Assembly: GCA_947054505.1 (NCBI GenBank)
Contig: CAMRWU010000001.1
Location: forward strand, 218,464 to 282,463
Source of the DNA: an uncultured Pseudomonadota bacterium
Lineage (GTDB): Bacteria; Pseudomonadota; Alphaproteobacteria; RF32; CAG-239
DNA length: 64,000 nucleotides
Direction of reading: 5' to 3'
The position numbers and the translations under genes are program-made. The notes under the pieces were generated by a model that saw only the letters and a list, made by a program, of their open reading frames with translations, was not told the origin of the DNA and made no database searches. How positions within the stretch are numbered: position 1 is the first letter of the stretch; every line of letters begins with the position of its first letter. Shown one piece after another: positions 23,905-33,556 of this stretch.

Positions 23905-24981
23905 ATGGAAAAAACAGAACTTATCGGCCTGTCCAAAGATGAGCTTGCCGCTCAGATAGAAGCTATCGGTGAAAAACCTTTTCGTGCCAAACAATTGTGG
24001 CAATGGATATACTACCGCGGAGAGACAGATTTTGAAAAGATGAGCAATCTTTCCAAAGACTTGCGAACTAGGTTGGCTGAAAATTTTACCATTACTCGTC
24101 CGAAGATTGTCACGGAACAAATATCAAGCGACAAAACGCACAAATGGCTGTTGGAATTTTCCGATGGACAGCGGATTGAAACGGTTTATATTCCGGAAGA
24201 AGACCGTGGAGCCGTTTGTATCTCAACACAGGTTGGTTGTGGTGTCGGATGCCGTTTCTGTCATACCGGAAGCCAAAAGATTACCCGAAACCTGACTGCC
24301 GGTGAAATTGTGTCACAGTTTATGGTGGCGCGAGATGCGTATGGTGAGTGGCCGAGCCCCACTTCCGAAACCCGTTATCTGTCTAATATTGTGGTAATGG
24401 GGATGGGGGAGCCGTTGCATAATCCCGACAATGTGATTAAAGCACTTAAAATTCTGTCAGATGGTGAAGGAATTGCCATTTCCAAACGCCGAATAACACT
24501 GTCAACATCCGGCATTGCGCCGAAGATTCCTCTTGTGGCAACAGAATTGGGGGTTAAGTTGGCAATCAGTTTGCATGCCCCGAATGATGAAAAACGTTCA
24601 CAGATTATGCCAATTAATGACAGATTCTGTATTGATGAGGTGCTAAAAGGTTGTCAAAAATATCAGGATGTGATGGGTTTTAGCCGAATGATTACCTTTG
24701 AATATCTGATGCTCAAAGACTTTAACGATTCCCCTGAAGATGCCAAAGAGCTGATTGCGCTGATGAAAAAATATAAACTTGGTGCCAAGTTTAATCTGAT
24801 ACCGTTTAACCCATGGCCGGGGTGTCGTTATCAACCAAGTTCCAACAACAAGGTTCACGCTTTTTCTCGTATGTTGGAGGCCGCTGGTTATGAGTCTCCG
24901 ATACGTGTTGCCAGAGGACAAGACATCCTTGCGGCTTGTGGTCAGCTTAAATCAAAAAATATGGAAGAAAAAAAGGATTAG
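23905..24981 (+). CDS. rlmN: 23S rRNA (adenine-2503 C2)-methyltransferase RlmN
   Basis: A 358-residue radical-SAM enzyme that methylates C2 of A2503 in 23S rRNA and A37 of some tRNAs. The iron-sulfur cluster motif CGVGCRFCHTG (CxxxCxxC) is clear at about residues 112-122. The N-terminal FRAKQLWQWIYYRGETDF and the GMGEPLHN and SLHAPND motifs are present, and a late Cys in ARGQDILAACGQL fits the catalytic pair. It follows the IalB-like gene by two bases and overlaps the end of the convergent 185-residue gene by four. Confidence 0.95.
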   Translation: MEKTELIGLSKDELAAQIEAIGEKPFRAKQLWQWIYYRGETDFEKMSNLSKDLRTRLAENFTITRPKIVTEQISSDKTHKWLLEFSDGQRIETVYIPEEDRGAVCISTQVGCGVGCRFCHTGSQKITRNLTAGEIVSQFMVARDAYGEWPSPTSETRYLSNIVVMGMGEPLHNPDNVIKALKILSDGEGIAISKRRITLSTSGIAPKIPLVATELGVKLAISLHAPNDEKRSQIMPINDRFCIDEVLKGCQKYQDVMGFSRMITFEYLMLKDFNDSPEDAKELIALMKKYKLGAKFNLIPFNPWPGCRYQPSSNNKVHAFSRMLEAAGYESPIRVARGQDILAACGQLKSKNMEEKKD

Positions 24982-25535
24982 TGACGCTCATACTCTCTTC
25001 CTGAGTGCATATATTCCATCATTCTCTGGCGTTGGCGAAGCATCTCGTATTCTTTTTGCCGCTGTTCTCTTTCTCGGGCTTCTTCCGGTGTTTCGCGGTG
25101 ATTGGTTTTGATATCGCGCAACGCCAAAATCTTGTTGAGAATTTGTTTCTTTGAAAGACCGTTTGTGTTGGCTTTGATAATTCCGATAACATTAGCCGGA
25201 GTTAACAGTTCTTGCAGCTCTTTCAAATCAAGTTTCGCTTCATTGGCAATGATTTTATTCAAGTCAATATCCAGATTGCCCTCAAAATCTTCATCATCGT
25301 CAGTGCCGTTTTTCAAAATATCAATAATAAATTTTTTGAAGAGTTTGTTGACGAGCTTGATGAAGTTACGATTTGTAACAGATTCGTTGCCGGATGCGTT
25401 CATCAAAGAATAAAGAAGCAGATTTTTCAAATACTTTTTTTGCAGACCGGATAACGGAATATTGCTCCGGATTCCCGCGTGAGCAAATTCCAGAACTTTT
25501 TTTCTTTCTTTAGAAAATTTTTGTTCGTCATCCAT
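24978..25535 (-). CDS. Hypothetical soluble charged protein
   Basis: A 185-residue protein I do not recognise. It is soluble, with a helical N-terminal half rich in Leu and Lys, an acidic centre (NGTDDDEDFEGNLDIDLN) and an Arg/Glu-rich C-terminal tail likely to be coiled coil (REREQRQKEYEMLRQRQRM). It begins at the stop of rppH (one shared base), so it is the last gene of the rppH operon. It overlaps the convergent rlmN end by four bases. Confidence 0.72.
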   Translation of the reverse strand: MDDEQKFSKERKKVLEFAHAGIRSNIPLSGLQKKYLKNLLLYSLMNASGNESVTNRNFIKLVNKLFKKFIIDILKNGTDDDEDFEGNLDIDLNKIIANEAKLDLKELQELLTPANVIGIIKANTNGLSKKQILNKILALRDIKTNHRETPEEAREREQRQKEYEMLRQRQRMMEYMHSGREYERH

Positions 25536-26032
25536 TATTTATTGTTGCCTTGACTGAAATTGAGAATCAGCGGTTCAAAAGCCTTTGCAACTTCAGTATA
25601 CACCATTTTTTTGAACGGAACAATTCTTTTTGGTGCTTCTTTGATGTCAATCCATTCAAACGCTTTGAACTCTATTTCCTCAGGATTGGCATCAAAACGG
25701 ATTTCTTTATCATCTCCGCTAAAAAACAAAAGAACCCATGATTGTTCCTGACCGACAAACATTCTTCCCAAGCTTTGTGCATGAGCTAATACTTGGGGCG
25801 GAAAATCATATCTCAAAGGCTCGGGCAAAACGGCGATCAGCGAAGCGGATGTAATCCCTGTTTCTTCTCCAAGCTCGCGAAAAGCGGCTTTAACAATGTC
25901 TTCGCCATCATCTATTCCGCCTTGCGGAAACTGCCAGTTCATATCCTGTCGATCGGCTCTGGCGCAGACTAAAACTTTTTTGTCTTTGTTAAAAAGGACG
26001 ATACCAACGTTTTTACGATACAATCCGCTCAT
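25535..26032 (-). CDS. rppH: RNA pyrophosphohydrolase RppH (Nudix)
   Basis: A 165-residue Nudix hydrolase that removes pyrophosphate from the 5' end of mRNA and starts its decay. The Nudix box GGIDDGEDIVKAAFRELGEE is complete. The start YRKNVGIVLFNKDKKVLVCARAD and the WQFPQGG motif are typical of RppH. It sits directly downstream of the divergent deacetylase and ctpA, the usual alphaproteobacterial place. Confidence 0.94.
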   Translation of the reverse strand: MSGLYRKNVGIVLFNKDKKVLVCARADRQDMNWQFPQGGIDDGEDIVKAAFRELGEETGITSASLIAVLPEPLRYDFPPQVLAHAQSLGRMFVGQEQSWVLLFFSGDDKEIRFDANPEEIEFKAFEWIDIKEAPKRIVPFKKMVYTEVAKAFEPLILNFSQGNNK

Positions 26033-27220
26033 TTATTCCACCACAAGGTTTGAAACGGGAACCAAAGCCAATGGTAAGGTTAGCTCCTTGTTTTTGGCTT
26101 CTTCATAAGTCAGTTGCGGAGAAAAAGAGTTAATCCAGTCATAAACAGCCATAACAATGACTGGTTTGTTTTCAATAACCAAAAGAACCTGTCCTTTTGT
26201 CAGGGCAATATCTTCCGCCATTTTAATTTTCTCTTTTATCTTGTCTTTGTTGAAAATTCCCTCAATAACAACATCTGCTCTTTGGCGGGGAAGTGTGGAA
26301 ACTTTGATGTTTTCGATACCATCTCCGTCAACCGCATCTACCATTAACAAGCCGCGATCTTTCAGTTCGGTCAAAACTTTTTCCAGAGTGGCTTTGTTAT
26401 CATCATCGGCAATGCCGTCATTAACAATAACGCCGCCGATCGCCGCTTTTCTTGTAAAGAGGTTACGCAGGCGATTTATGCTTTCTTCATCAGAGATTGT
26501 CAGACTTAGTGACATTGGACCGCTGTCGGATTTCAAAAAGTCTTTTGATGATAGTAACAAATCCATATAAGTTTCGTGTCCCTGACTGCGTGCCTGAATA
26601 ATTTTTTTATCCAAATCCTGACCATAAGGAGTAAAGCTGAAAGAGACCTCTGAGGGCAAACCTTTGCTTATTTGCTGTAACGAAAGGTCATCAAACCCCA
26701 TTCCTTTGATAACAATAGCGACCTTTTTGAATGTCGGAAGGACTTTCACTCTTGTTCCGTATTCCACCCAAGGTTTTTTTCCTTTACCACTGATACTGGG
26801 CAATTGTTGTCCGTTAACTTCCTTTGTCAGCTCTTCTCTTTGTGTTAAATATCTCAGGGATTGTGTTGCTTCTTTTGTCGGTAATTTTGCCAAATTGGGA
26901 ATTTGCTCCAAAAGATCATCCATAGAAATTTCTTTTTTAGGCGCTTCCGGTACCGCCGGTTTTCCAGCTTCCGGAACCATGTTGATATCATCTTTTTTTG
27001 TGTCTGTTTCCGCTTTTTCCGGTTGTTTTTTTAAGTCCGGAAGAGTCAGGATAACCTTTGGCGGCTGATTTTTTTCATGAAACATCAGCTTATCTATTTT
27101 TGAAAGATAGACCGGTTCGCTTTTTTCTTGAGCAAAAAAGTATCCGACGATAACAATGCCGCAAAGAGCTCCGATACCGGCCAATGTCACAAAAAGATAT
27201 TGTTTAATTTTTTCCGTCAC
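26033..27220 (-). CDS. Divergent polysaccharide deacetylase family protein
   Basis: A 395-residue protein with one N-terminal membrane helix (YLFVTLAGIGALCGIVIVGYFF), a Lys/Glu/Pro-rich linker to about residue 110, and a C-terminal divergent polysaccharide-deacetylase domain (the YibQ/DUF610 type). The domain is seen in VAIVIKGMGFDDLSLQQISKGLP, EVSFSFTPYGQDLDKKIIQARSQGHETYMDLLL and GVIVNDGIADDD. The enzyme activity of this branch is not established. It lies between ctpA and rppH, as is normal for the class, and may act on envelope glycans. Confidence 0.88.
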   Translation of the reverse strand: MTEKIKQYLFVTLAGIGALCGIVIVGYFFAQEKSEPVYLSKIDKLMFHEKNQPPKVILTLPDLKKQPEKAETDTKKDDINMVPEAGKPAVPEAPKKEISMDDLLEQIPNLAKLPTKEATQSLRYLTQREELTKEVNGQQLPSISGKGKKPWVEYGTRVKVLPTFKKVAIVIKGMGFDDLSLQQISKGLPSEVSFSFTPYGQDLDKKIIQARSQGHETYMDLLLSSKDFLKSDSGPMSLSLTISDEESINRLRNLFTRKAAIGGVIVNDGIADDDNKATLEKVLTELKDRGLLMVDAVDGDGIENIKVSTLPRQRADVVIEGIFNKDKIKEKIKMAEDIALTKGQVLLVIENKPVIVMAVYDWINSFSPQLTYEEAKNKELTLPLALVPVSNLVVE

Positions 27221-27228
27221 GCCAACCT

Positions 27229-28521
27229 CTATTTTCCGGAATGATAAATTCCTAATGCTTTAACCAAATCGACAGCTCTGGACAATTGATAATCCTTGCG
27301 CCATTCATCATTGTTTTCTTTTGCGTTCTTGGTGTCTTTTTTATTGTCGTTTGCCATCTCATTTTTCAAGGCATTACTGTATTCCGCTTCGCTGAAGCTG
27401 AATTCGTTTTTAACTTCTTCGACTTTTGCCGGATGAACTTCAACATCAGGCACAATGCCCATTGCCTGAATAGAGCGTCCTGACGGTGTGTAGTAACGGG
27501 CTGTTGTCAAACGCATTGCGCCGTATTTATCCAACGGAATGACTGTTTGAACAGAACCTTTACCAAAAGATTTTTCACCTAAGATAACGGCGCGTTTATG
27601 GTCTTGCAGTGCACCGGCAACAATCTCGGAAGCCGATGCCGAACCTTCGTTAATCAAAACCACAATCGGCAAACCGTTAAGGATATCGCCTTCCTTAGCC
27701 GTATAACGAATGGTGTCATCTTCATTGCGAGAACGGGTGGAAACAATTTCTCCCTGATTGAGGAACAGATCAGAAACGTTAACCGCTTGGTCCAGCAACC
27801 CCCCCGGATTATTGCGAACGTCAATAATCAAGCCTTTCAGATTGTCTTTTTGTTCTTTCTGAGCTTTCTTCACAACTTTTTCAACGTTTTTATCGGTATC
27901 TTCGCTGAAAGACGTTATTCTGACATAGGCAACATCGTCGGTTTTAATGTCATTTTTAACGGATTGAATTTTAATCTCCTGCCGTTTTAAGGTAACATCA
28001 AAGGGTTTTTCGTTAATTCTGCGAATGGTTAGTTTGACTTTTGTTCCGATTTTGCCGCGCATTTTATCAACGGCATCATTCAGTGTCATGCCGACAACTT
28101 GTTCTCCGTCAATATTGGTGATGTAGTCACCTGCTTTCAGGCCGGCTTTAGCCGCCGGTGTGTCATCAATCGGCGAAACAACCTTTACCACGCCGTTTTC
28201 CATTGTGACTTCGATTCCCAGTCCGCCGAATTTGCCTTTCGTTTGTTCGTTCATATATTTGAAACTCTGGGCATCCAAATAACTGGAGTGAGGATCTAAA
28301 GACACCAACATTCCGTTGATGGCGGATTCGATAAGCTTTTTATCATCAACTTCTTCCACATAGGAATTTTTTGCTCGCTCCATAACTTCACCAAAAAGGT
28401 TGAGAAGTTCATAGGTATCGGTTTCCGGCGCAGGTTTTTCGGCTTTTTTTGCGCAGGCGGCTGTTGCGCCAAACATAATGCTCAAAGCCAAAACAGCTGT
28501 TAATGATAATTTTTTTGACAT
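27229..28521 (-). CDS. ctpA: S41 family carboxy-terminal processing peptidase
   Basis: A 430-residue periplasmic serine protease of the CtpA/Prc family. It has a lipoprotein-like signal (LALSIMFGATAAC) and a PDZ domain (GGLGIEVTMENGVVKVV through GDYITNIDGEQV). The S41 catalytic region follows with the Ser in GSASASEIVAGAL and the Lys in FGKGSVQTV. The frame opens at 28551 within envC; the ATG at 28521 has gaggaaaaga directly upstream and fits the signal, so I use it. It follows envC, and its likely targets are cell-wall hydrolases. Confidence 0.93.
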   Translation of the reverse strand: MSKKLSLTAVLALSIMFGATAACAKKAEKPAPETDTYELLNLFGEVMERAKNSYVEEVDDKKLIESAINGMLVSLDPHSSYLDAQSFKYMNEQTKGKFGGLGIEVTMENGVVKVVSPIDDTPAAKAGLKAGDYITNIDGEQVVGMTLNDAVDKMRGKIGTKVKLTIRRINEKPFDVTLKRQEIKIQSVKNDIKTDDVAYVRITSFSEDTDKNVEKVVKKAQKEQKDNLKGLIIDVRNNPGGLLDQAVNVSDLFLNQGEIVSTRSRNEDDTIRYTAKEGDILNGLPIVVLINEGSASASEIVAGALQDHKRAVILGEKSFGKGSVQTVIPLDKYGAMRLTTARYYTPSGRSIQAMGIVPDVEVHPAKVEEVKNEFSFSEAEYSNALKNEMANDNKKDTKNAKENNDEWRKDYQLSRAVDLVKALGIYHSGK

Positions 28522-28535
28522 TCTCTTTTCCTCTC

Positions 28536-29789
28536 TTAAAGCTTCATCCACGCCATCGGATCAACCGGTTGGTTGTCTTTTCTCAGTTCCACATATAATT
28601 TTGCATCATCGCCGCTGGGCATTTGTCCGACGGGTTCTCCCGCAAGCAACAACTGTCCGAGCTCCACATCATAATTATTCAATCCGGCCAACAAGGTTAA
28701 GTAACCGCCGCCGTGTTCCACGATAATCAGGTTACCGTAACCGCGAAACGGTCCTGCAAAAATAACGGTGCCATCAAAAGGTGAAATAACTTGAGCATTA
28801 TCTCGGGTTTTTATGATGATACCCTTTGATGAAACACCCTTAACCTTTTGTTCTCCGTAAGCGGTAATGATTTGCCCTCTGGCCGGCAACGGCAAATTCC
28901 CTTTTGCCGCGGCAAAACTACCCCCTATTCCACTTATAGACGCAGGTTGCGATTTTATCAAGTCAACAGTTTGTTTTTCATCACGATTTTTTTCAGATAA
29001 CCGTCGAGCCTCTTCCTCTTTTTGTTGGGCTAGGCGTTTGGCTTCTTCTTTGCGTTGTTTTTCCAGTCGTTGTTGTTCCAGTTTTCCGAGCAAATCACGC
29101 AAGTCCTGAGCCTGATTGGCAAGTTTGTCGACATTGCGCTTGGTTTTTTCGCTTTTGATTTCAACAGCATTGCGAATGCGCGATTTCTTTTGAACTAAAA
29201 GACGCATGCGTTCATGCTCAGTTTCCAAAACCTTTTTTTGTTTTGAAATTTGAGCGAATTGTTGTTCAACTAGTCTTTTTTTCTTTTCAATGGCTTCCAG
29301 CTCTTTGCGGATTCTTTCGGCATTTTCTTGCAAAAAAGGAACAGTTTCTCGCAACAACATGGCGCTGCGGATAATTTCAACCGGCGTCAGCGGTTGTACG
29401 AACAGAGCTTCTGTTGGCTTAAGGGCAAGATTCTGCAAGGCAGACAACGTTTTTATCAGATTGTCGTCTTCTTCGGTAAAGCCTTCTTCGGCGGCTTTAA
29501 GCTCTGTTTTTAATTTTTCGAGTTGAGTTTCCATCTGCGACAATTTTTCCTCATTGTTTTGAATGAGTTTTGCCGCTTTAACCATTTCCTTGCTAACGGA
29601 GCTTAACTCCAAATTAATCTGAGTTGCTTGCGCCTGAAGTTTTTTGTGTTCCAAAGCTTCGGCGGCAACCTTTTGTTCCATTTTTGCCAACTCTGATTTT
29701 GAAACATTAACAGCCTCAGCCACGCCTGAAAGCCAAAAAGAGGCAATCAGGCAAAGGGCGGTATATTGAGAGGCTGTTTTTAGAGTCAT
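28536..29789 (-). CDS. envC: Murein hydrolase activator EnvC family protein
   Basis: A 417-residue periplasmic protein with a signal peptide (about residues 1-26). A long coiled coil covers about 30-260 (EQKVAAEALEHKKLQAQATQ through the Arg/Gln/Glu-rich end). The C-terminal LytM/M23 domain contains ITAYGEQKVKGVSSKGIII and FDGTVIFAGPFRGYGNLIIV. It lacks the zinc-binding His-Asp set, so it should be an activator of amidases, as for E. coli EnvC, not an enzyme. It lies between gpmI and ctpA. Confidence 0.93.
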   Translation of the reverse strand: MTLKTASQYTALCLIASFWLSGVAEAVNVSKSELAKMEQKVAAEALEHKKLQAQATQINLELSSVSKEMVKAAKLIQNNEEKLSQMETQLEKLKTELKAAEEGFTEEDDNLIKTLSALQNLALKPTEALFVQPLTPVEIIRSAMLLRETVPFLQENAERIRKELEAIEKKKRLVEQQFAQISKQKKVLETEHERMRLLVQKKSRIRNAVEIKSEKTKRNVDKLANQAQDLRDLLGKLEQQRLEKQRKEEAKRLAQQKEEEARRLSEKNRDEKQTVDLIKSQPASISGIGGSFAAAKGNLPLPARGQIITAYGEQKVKGVSSKGIIIKTRDNAQVISPFDGTVIFAGPFRGYGNLIIVEHGGGYLTLLAGLNNYDVELGQLLLAGEPVGQMPSGDDAKLYVELRKDNQPVDPMAWMKL

Positions 29790-29803
29790 TCAGTAAAAAC
29801 CTG

Positions 29804-31345
29804 TTAGCAGGAACATTTAACCAATAAAGAAATTCCTGTCATTTCGGCCGGTTTTTCGATGTTGAGCAAATCCAGCATTGTTGGCGCCAAATCAGCCAAC
29901 TTTCCGTCTTTCATTCGGCAGACACCGCTTTGGTCATTGACCAAAATGGCGGCAACTTTACCGACAGTGTGAGCGGTATATGGCTCGCCGGTTTTTTCAT
30001 CAACCATCTTTTCAGCGTTGCCGTGATCAGCTGTTACAATCATCACGCCGCCGACTTTTTTCAATGCGGCTTCAACGCGTCCCAAACATTCGTCGACAGC
30101 GGCCACAGCCTTCAATGCGGCTTCCATAATACCAGTATGACCAACCATATCACCGTTGGCAAAATTGCAGATAATCGTGTCAAAACGTTTTGATTCAATG
30201 GCTTCAATCAACTTATCTGTCACTTCATAAACGCTCATCTCCGGTTTGAGGTCATAGGTTGCAACTTTCGGGCTCGGAATGAGGATTCTTTCTTCGCCTT
30301 TGAATTCTTTTTCTTCACCGCCGTTAAAGAAGAAGGTAACGTGAGCATATTTTTCTGTTTCGGCAATACGCAATTGTGTCAAACCATGTTCGGCAATCAC
30401 TTCGCCGTAAATATGTGTCAAAGCTTCAGGCGGGAACATTGTTTTCATAAATCTGTTGTGATCAACGGAATATTCGGTCATACCGACATGATCCGCAAAC
30501 TTAACAATCTTTTTGCGTTCAAATCCGTCGAATTCGGCATCAGCCAAAGCGTATAAAATTTCACGGGCACGGTCAGCGCGGAAATTTGCCATCAAAATAC
30601 CGTCGCCGTCTTCCATTCCCTGATAATCACCGATAACGGCGGGAACAACAAATTCATCGGTAACATTGGCGGCATAAGATGCAGCAATGGCTTCGGCGGC
30701 TGTTGCATAACGTTTGCTGTCAGCCAGAATCATGTTGTTATAAGCGGCTTCGACACGATCCCAACGTTTGTCACGATCCATGGCATAAAAACGACCGGCA
30801 ATGGTTGCGATTTTAACGTTTTTCATGTTAGCGGTAGACTTTTCAAACTCTGCCAAAAATTCTTTAGCAGAAGATGGCGGGGTGTCACGTCCGTCTAAAA
30901 AGGCGTGAACCCAAACTTTGATGCCGTTTTTATCCAAAACGCGACATAGGGCGACAATATGATCCTGAGAAGAGTGGACACCGCCGGGAGACATCAGCCC
31001 CATAACATGAGCCGCTTTGCCGTCAGCTTTCAAGGTATTAATCATTTCAACCAAAACCGGATTTCTTTCCAAAGAACCGTCTTTGATGGCTTGATCGATT
31101 CTCGGCAAATCCTGCATAACGACACGTCCGGCACCAAGATTTGTGTGTCCGACTTCAGAGTTGCCCATTTGTCCTTCCGGCAGACCCACTGCCAATCCGT
31201 AAGTCTCAACCAAGCAGTGCGGGTTGTCGGTATACATACGATGCCAGTTTGGTGTGTTTCCCATTTCAATGGCGTTGTCGGGTGATTTGGGTTCGCGGTA
31301 GCCCCAGCCATCCAAAATCATTAACAATACAGGTTTTTGTGTCAT
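29804..31345 (-). CDS. gpmI: 2,3-bisphosphoglycerate-independent phosphoglycerate mutase
   Basis: A 513-residue glycolytic enzyme interconverting 3- and 2-phosphoglycerate with two metal ions, not the cofactor-dependent type. The start PVLLMILDGWGYRE holds metal-binding Asp. QMGNSEVGHTNLGAGR has the phosphoserine site. HAFLDGRDTPPSSA, GRFYAMDRDKRWDR and the ending VMIVTADHGNAEKM are all typical. The frame opens at 31363; the ATG at 31345 has aaggaaaa in the right place. First gene of the gpmI-envC-ctpA block. Confidence 0.96.
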   Translation of the reverse strand: MTQKPVLLMILDGWGYREPKSPDNAIEMGNTPNWHRMYTDNPHCLVETYGLAVGLPEGQMGNSEVGHTNLGAGRVVMQDLPRIDQAIKDGSLERNPVLVEMINTLKADGKAAHVMGLMSPGGVHSSQDHIVALCRVLDKNGIKVWVHAFLDGRDTPPSSAKEFLAEFEKSTANMKNVKIATIAGRFYAMDRDKRWDRVEAAYNNMILADSKRYATAAEAIAASYAANVTDEFVVPAVIGDYQGMEDGDGILMANFRADRAREILYALADAEFDGFERKKIVKFADHVGMTEYSVDHNRFMKTMFPPEALTHIYGEVIAEHGLTQLRIAETEKYAHVTFFFNGGEEKEFKGEERILIPSPKVATYDLKPEMSVYEVTDKLIEAIESKRFDTIICNFANGDMVGHTGIMEAALKAVAAVDECLGRVEAALKKVGGVMIVTADHGNAEKMVDEKTGEPYTAHTVGKVAAILVNDQSGVCRMKDGKLADLAPTMLDLLNIEKPAEMTGISLLVKCSC

Positions 31346-31434
31346 TGTTTTTTCCTTTATCAATTCAAATTGTGTTCATTATATATAATAAAAAACTTTA
31401 GAAAAGCACTATTTCGAAATTTTAGGCTGTATAT

Positions 31435-33225
31435 TTATTCCATAATCTTTTTCCAAATTTCGGCAGGAATGTTGCTTCCGGAAACCCCATTCATCGGGCT
31501 GTCATCGTCGTTTCCGACCCAAACGGCGGCGACCAGCTTGTTGGTAAAACCGACAAACCATGCGTCACGGTTTCCCTGGGATGTTCCTGTTTTTCCTGCC
31601 GCAAACTCCGGAATTTGCGCTCGTTTTCCTGTGCCGTAATTGATAACATTGGTCAGCATCTTCGTCAGTTTTTCAACCGGTTCTCTTTCCAAAATACGGA
31701 TGGGATCTTCCCGCCCGCGTTGATAAAGTTGATAGCCGTCTCTGGTGTAAATTTCTTTAATTGCATGCGGCCAAGAGGCAAAACCGCCGTTAGCAATGGT
31801 TGAGTAGGCTGTGGCCATATCAATAACTTTGACCTCAAATGTTCCCAACGGTAAAGACGGTGTGTTTTGAATGGGGGTTGTGATCCCCATTTTTTGTGCG
31901 TTTTTGACAATGTGGTTTCCCGGAAGCTGTTGAGCCAGATTAATTGTTGCCAGATTAAGAGATTTAATCAGCGCATATTCCAGAGAAACTTCGCCATAAT
32001 ATTTTTTATCGGCATTTTCGGGTTTCCAGTTTTTTATAGCAACGGGAGTGTCAAAAAGTTTATCTTCTCTGTCAAAGCCTCGTTGCAGGGCTGTCAGATA
32101 AACAAACGGCTTAAAAGACGACCCCGGTTGCCGCAAAGCCTGAATAGCTCTGTTGAATTGGCTTTTGTTATAATTGACGCCGCCGACCATGGCTTTGACT
32201 GCGCCATAATAATCCATCACGACAACAGCGCCTTGGCTAACGTTTTTATGTTTGTTGGCAACAATCGTCTGTTCAAGGATTTTTGCGGCTTTTTCCTGCA
32301 AGCCCTGATCCAACGTTGTCATAACATAAATATCATTGTCTCGCTCACCGATATAGTCATTAACTTCATTATAAACCCAGTCGGCAAAATAGTTTGCATT
32401 TTCAACTTTGTCGCTTTTTTCGGCGCCCAAGCGCATTTTCAAAGCTTCCTGTCGTTCGGTTTCGCTGATGGCATCTGTTTCAACCATGGTTTTGAGGACA
32501 ACTTTGGCGCGGTCAACAGCACGTTTTTTTGAAGCAATCGGGTTGTAGCGTGACGGAGCTTTCAACATGCCGGCAATAACGGCCGCCTCCAACAGGTTTA
32601 AGTCGCGGGAAGATTTTTGAAAATATTTTTGACTGGCGGCTTCAATACCATACGTCCCCGTTCCCAGATAAACGCGATTGAGGTAAAGGGTTAAAATCTG
32701 TTCTTTGCTGAATTTATTTTCCAGCCAGAAAGCGAGCAAAAGCTCTTGAGTTTTGCGTTTAATATTTTTTTTGCTCGTAAGGAACAGGTTTTTTGCCACT
32801 TGTTGAGTGATGGTGCTACCGCCTTGTGCATAGCGTCCGGCGAAAAGATTGGCAATCATCGCGCGAGTGAATGAAATGACGTCAAATCCCGGATGTTCGT
32901 AAAAGCGCCGGTCTTCCGTGGAGGTGATGGCGTCAACCACGTATTGCGGCAATTCTTCCGAGCGAATAACTTCGGAATAAACAGTGCCAAAGCTTTTGAT
33001 TTCATTGCCGTTTTCGGCAATGATTGTTGTTGATGGTTGTCTGGTGCGCGAGATAGCTGTTTCCATATCCGGTAGGGTTGCATAGCAATAGGCCAGATAA
33101 ATTAAGAAAGTTATCACCAGAAGTGCAAATAATTTTAGGAGTCGCAAGCGATTCTTAAGCTTTTGTTTTGACTCTCTTTTTTTTGTTTTTTTCTTTTTTT
33201 TCTGAACTTTAGTCGTCTTTTTCAT
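31435..33225 (-). CDS. Class A penicillin-binding protein (PBP1-type glycosyltransferase/transpeptidase)
   Basis: A bifunctional cell-wall synthase, 596 residues from the chosen start. A very Lys-rich cytoplasmic start is followed by one membrane helix (LLKLFALLVITFLIYLAYCY). The glycosyltransferase-51 domain has STEDRRFYEHPGF and GGSTITQQVAKNLFL. The transpeptidase domain has the SSFK active site (PGSSFKPFVYL), the SLN motif and KTGTSQGN. The C-terminal KxG-x(n) end is short, so it may belong to the PBP1C- or PBP2D-like short branch. The frame opens at 33252, but 33225 has an aaggatt site. It may be the partner of the LpoA-like lipoprotein. Confidence 0.93.
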   Translation of the reverse strand: MKKTTKVQKKKKKTKKRESKQKLKNRLRLLKLFALLVITFLIYLAYCYATLPDMETAISRTRQPSTTIIAENGNEIKSFGTVYSEVIRSEELPQYVVDAITSTEDRRFYEHPGFDVISFTRAMIANLFAGRYAQGGSTITQQVAKNLFLTSKKNIKRKTQELLLAFWLENKFSKEQILTLYLNRVYLGTGTYGIEAASQKYFQKSSRDLNLLEAAVIAGMLKAPSRYNPIASKKRAVDRAKVVLKTMVETDAISETERQEALKMRLGAEKSDKVENANYFADWVYNEVNDYIGERDNDIYVMTTLDQGLQEKAAKILEQTIVANKHKNVSQGAVVVMDYYGAVKAMVGGVNYNKSQFNRAIQALRQPGSSFKPFVYLTALQRGFDREDKLFDTPVAIKNWKPENADKKYYGEVSLEYALIKSLNLATINLAQQLPGNHIVKNAQKMGITTPIQNTPSLPLGTFEVKVIDMATAYSTIANGGFASWPHAIKEIYTRDGYQLYQRGREDPIRILEREPVEKLTKMLTNVINYGTGKRAQIPEFAAGKTGTSQGNRDAWFVGFTNKLVAAVWVGNDDDSPMNGVSGSNIPAEIWKKIME

Positions 33226-33304
33226 TTTTTTAATCCTTGCTTGGAGTCGCAAAGTGTTTTAAAACTTGTTTATTCAATAACATAAAGAAGTTAAGGAAAA
33301 TTTT

Positions 33305-33505
33305 ATGAGCAAGGTTTCTGTATCAGTTTCTGAGGATTTGAAACAAAAAATCAACGCCATTGCCGCCAAAAGCGGAAGAAGCTTTGACGAATGTATTGCT
33401 CTGGCGCTTCGTGACTATGTTGAAAACTATGAAGATGTTTACAAAACCGATTTGTGTTCGGTTAGTCAGCTTGAGCGTTCTTTCTTTTTATCTATTGGCG
33501 AATAA
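33305..33505 (+). CDS. Ribbon-helix-helix (CopG-type) protein
   Basis: A 66-residue protein with a ribbon-helix-helix fold. An N-terminal strand KVSVSVSEDLKQKINAIAAKSG precedes a helix and the FDECIALALRDYVENY helix, as in CopG/Arc-type DNA-binding proteins and antitoxins. No partner toxin gene lies next to it: polA follows, and the PBP gene is divergent. A good ttaagg ribosome site precedes the ATG. It may be a transcription regulator or a lone antitoxin-like protein. Confidence 0.8.
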   Translation: MSKVSVSVSEDLKQKINAIAAKSGRSFDECIALALRDYVENYEDVYKTDLCSVSQLERSFFLSIGE

Positions 33506-33556
33506 AAATTTTCGGTTATATTGACAAATGTCATTCACAAATTGGGAGCTGATTTA

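Noticed and set aside
33305..33505. Toxin-antitoxin pair
   Set aside because: Only the ribbon-helix-helix gene is present; the neighbours are polA and the PBP gene, with no toxin frame.
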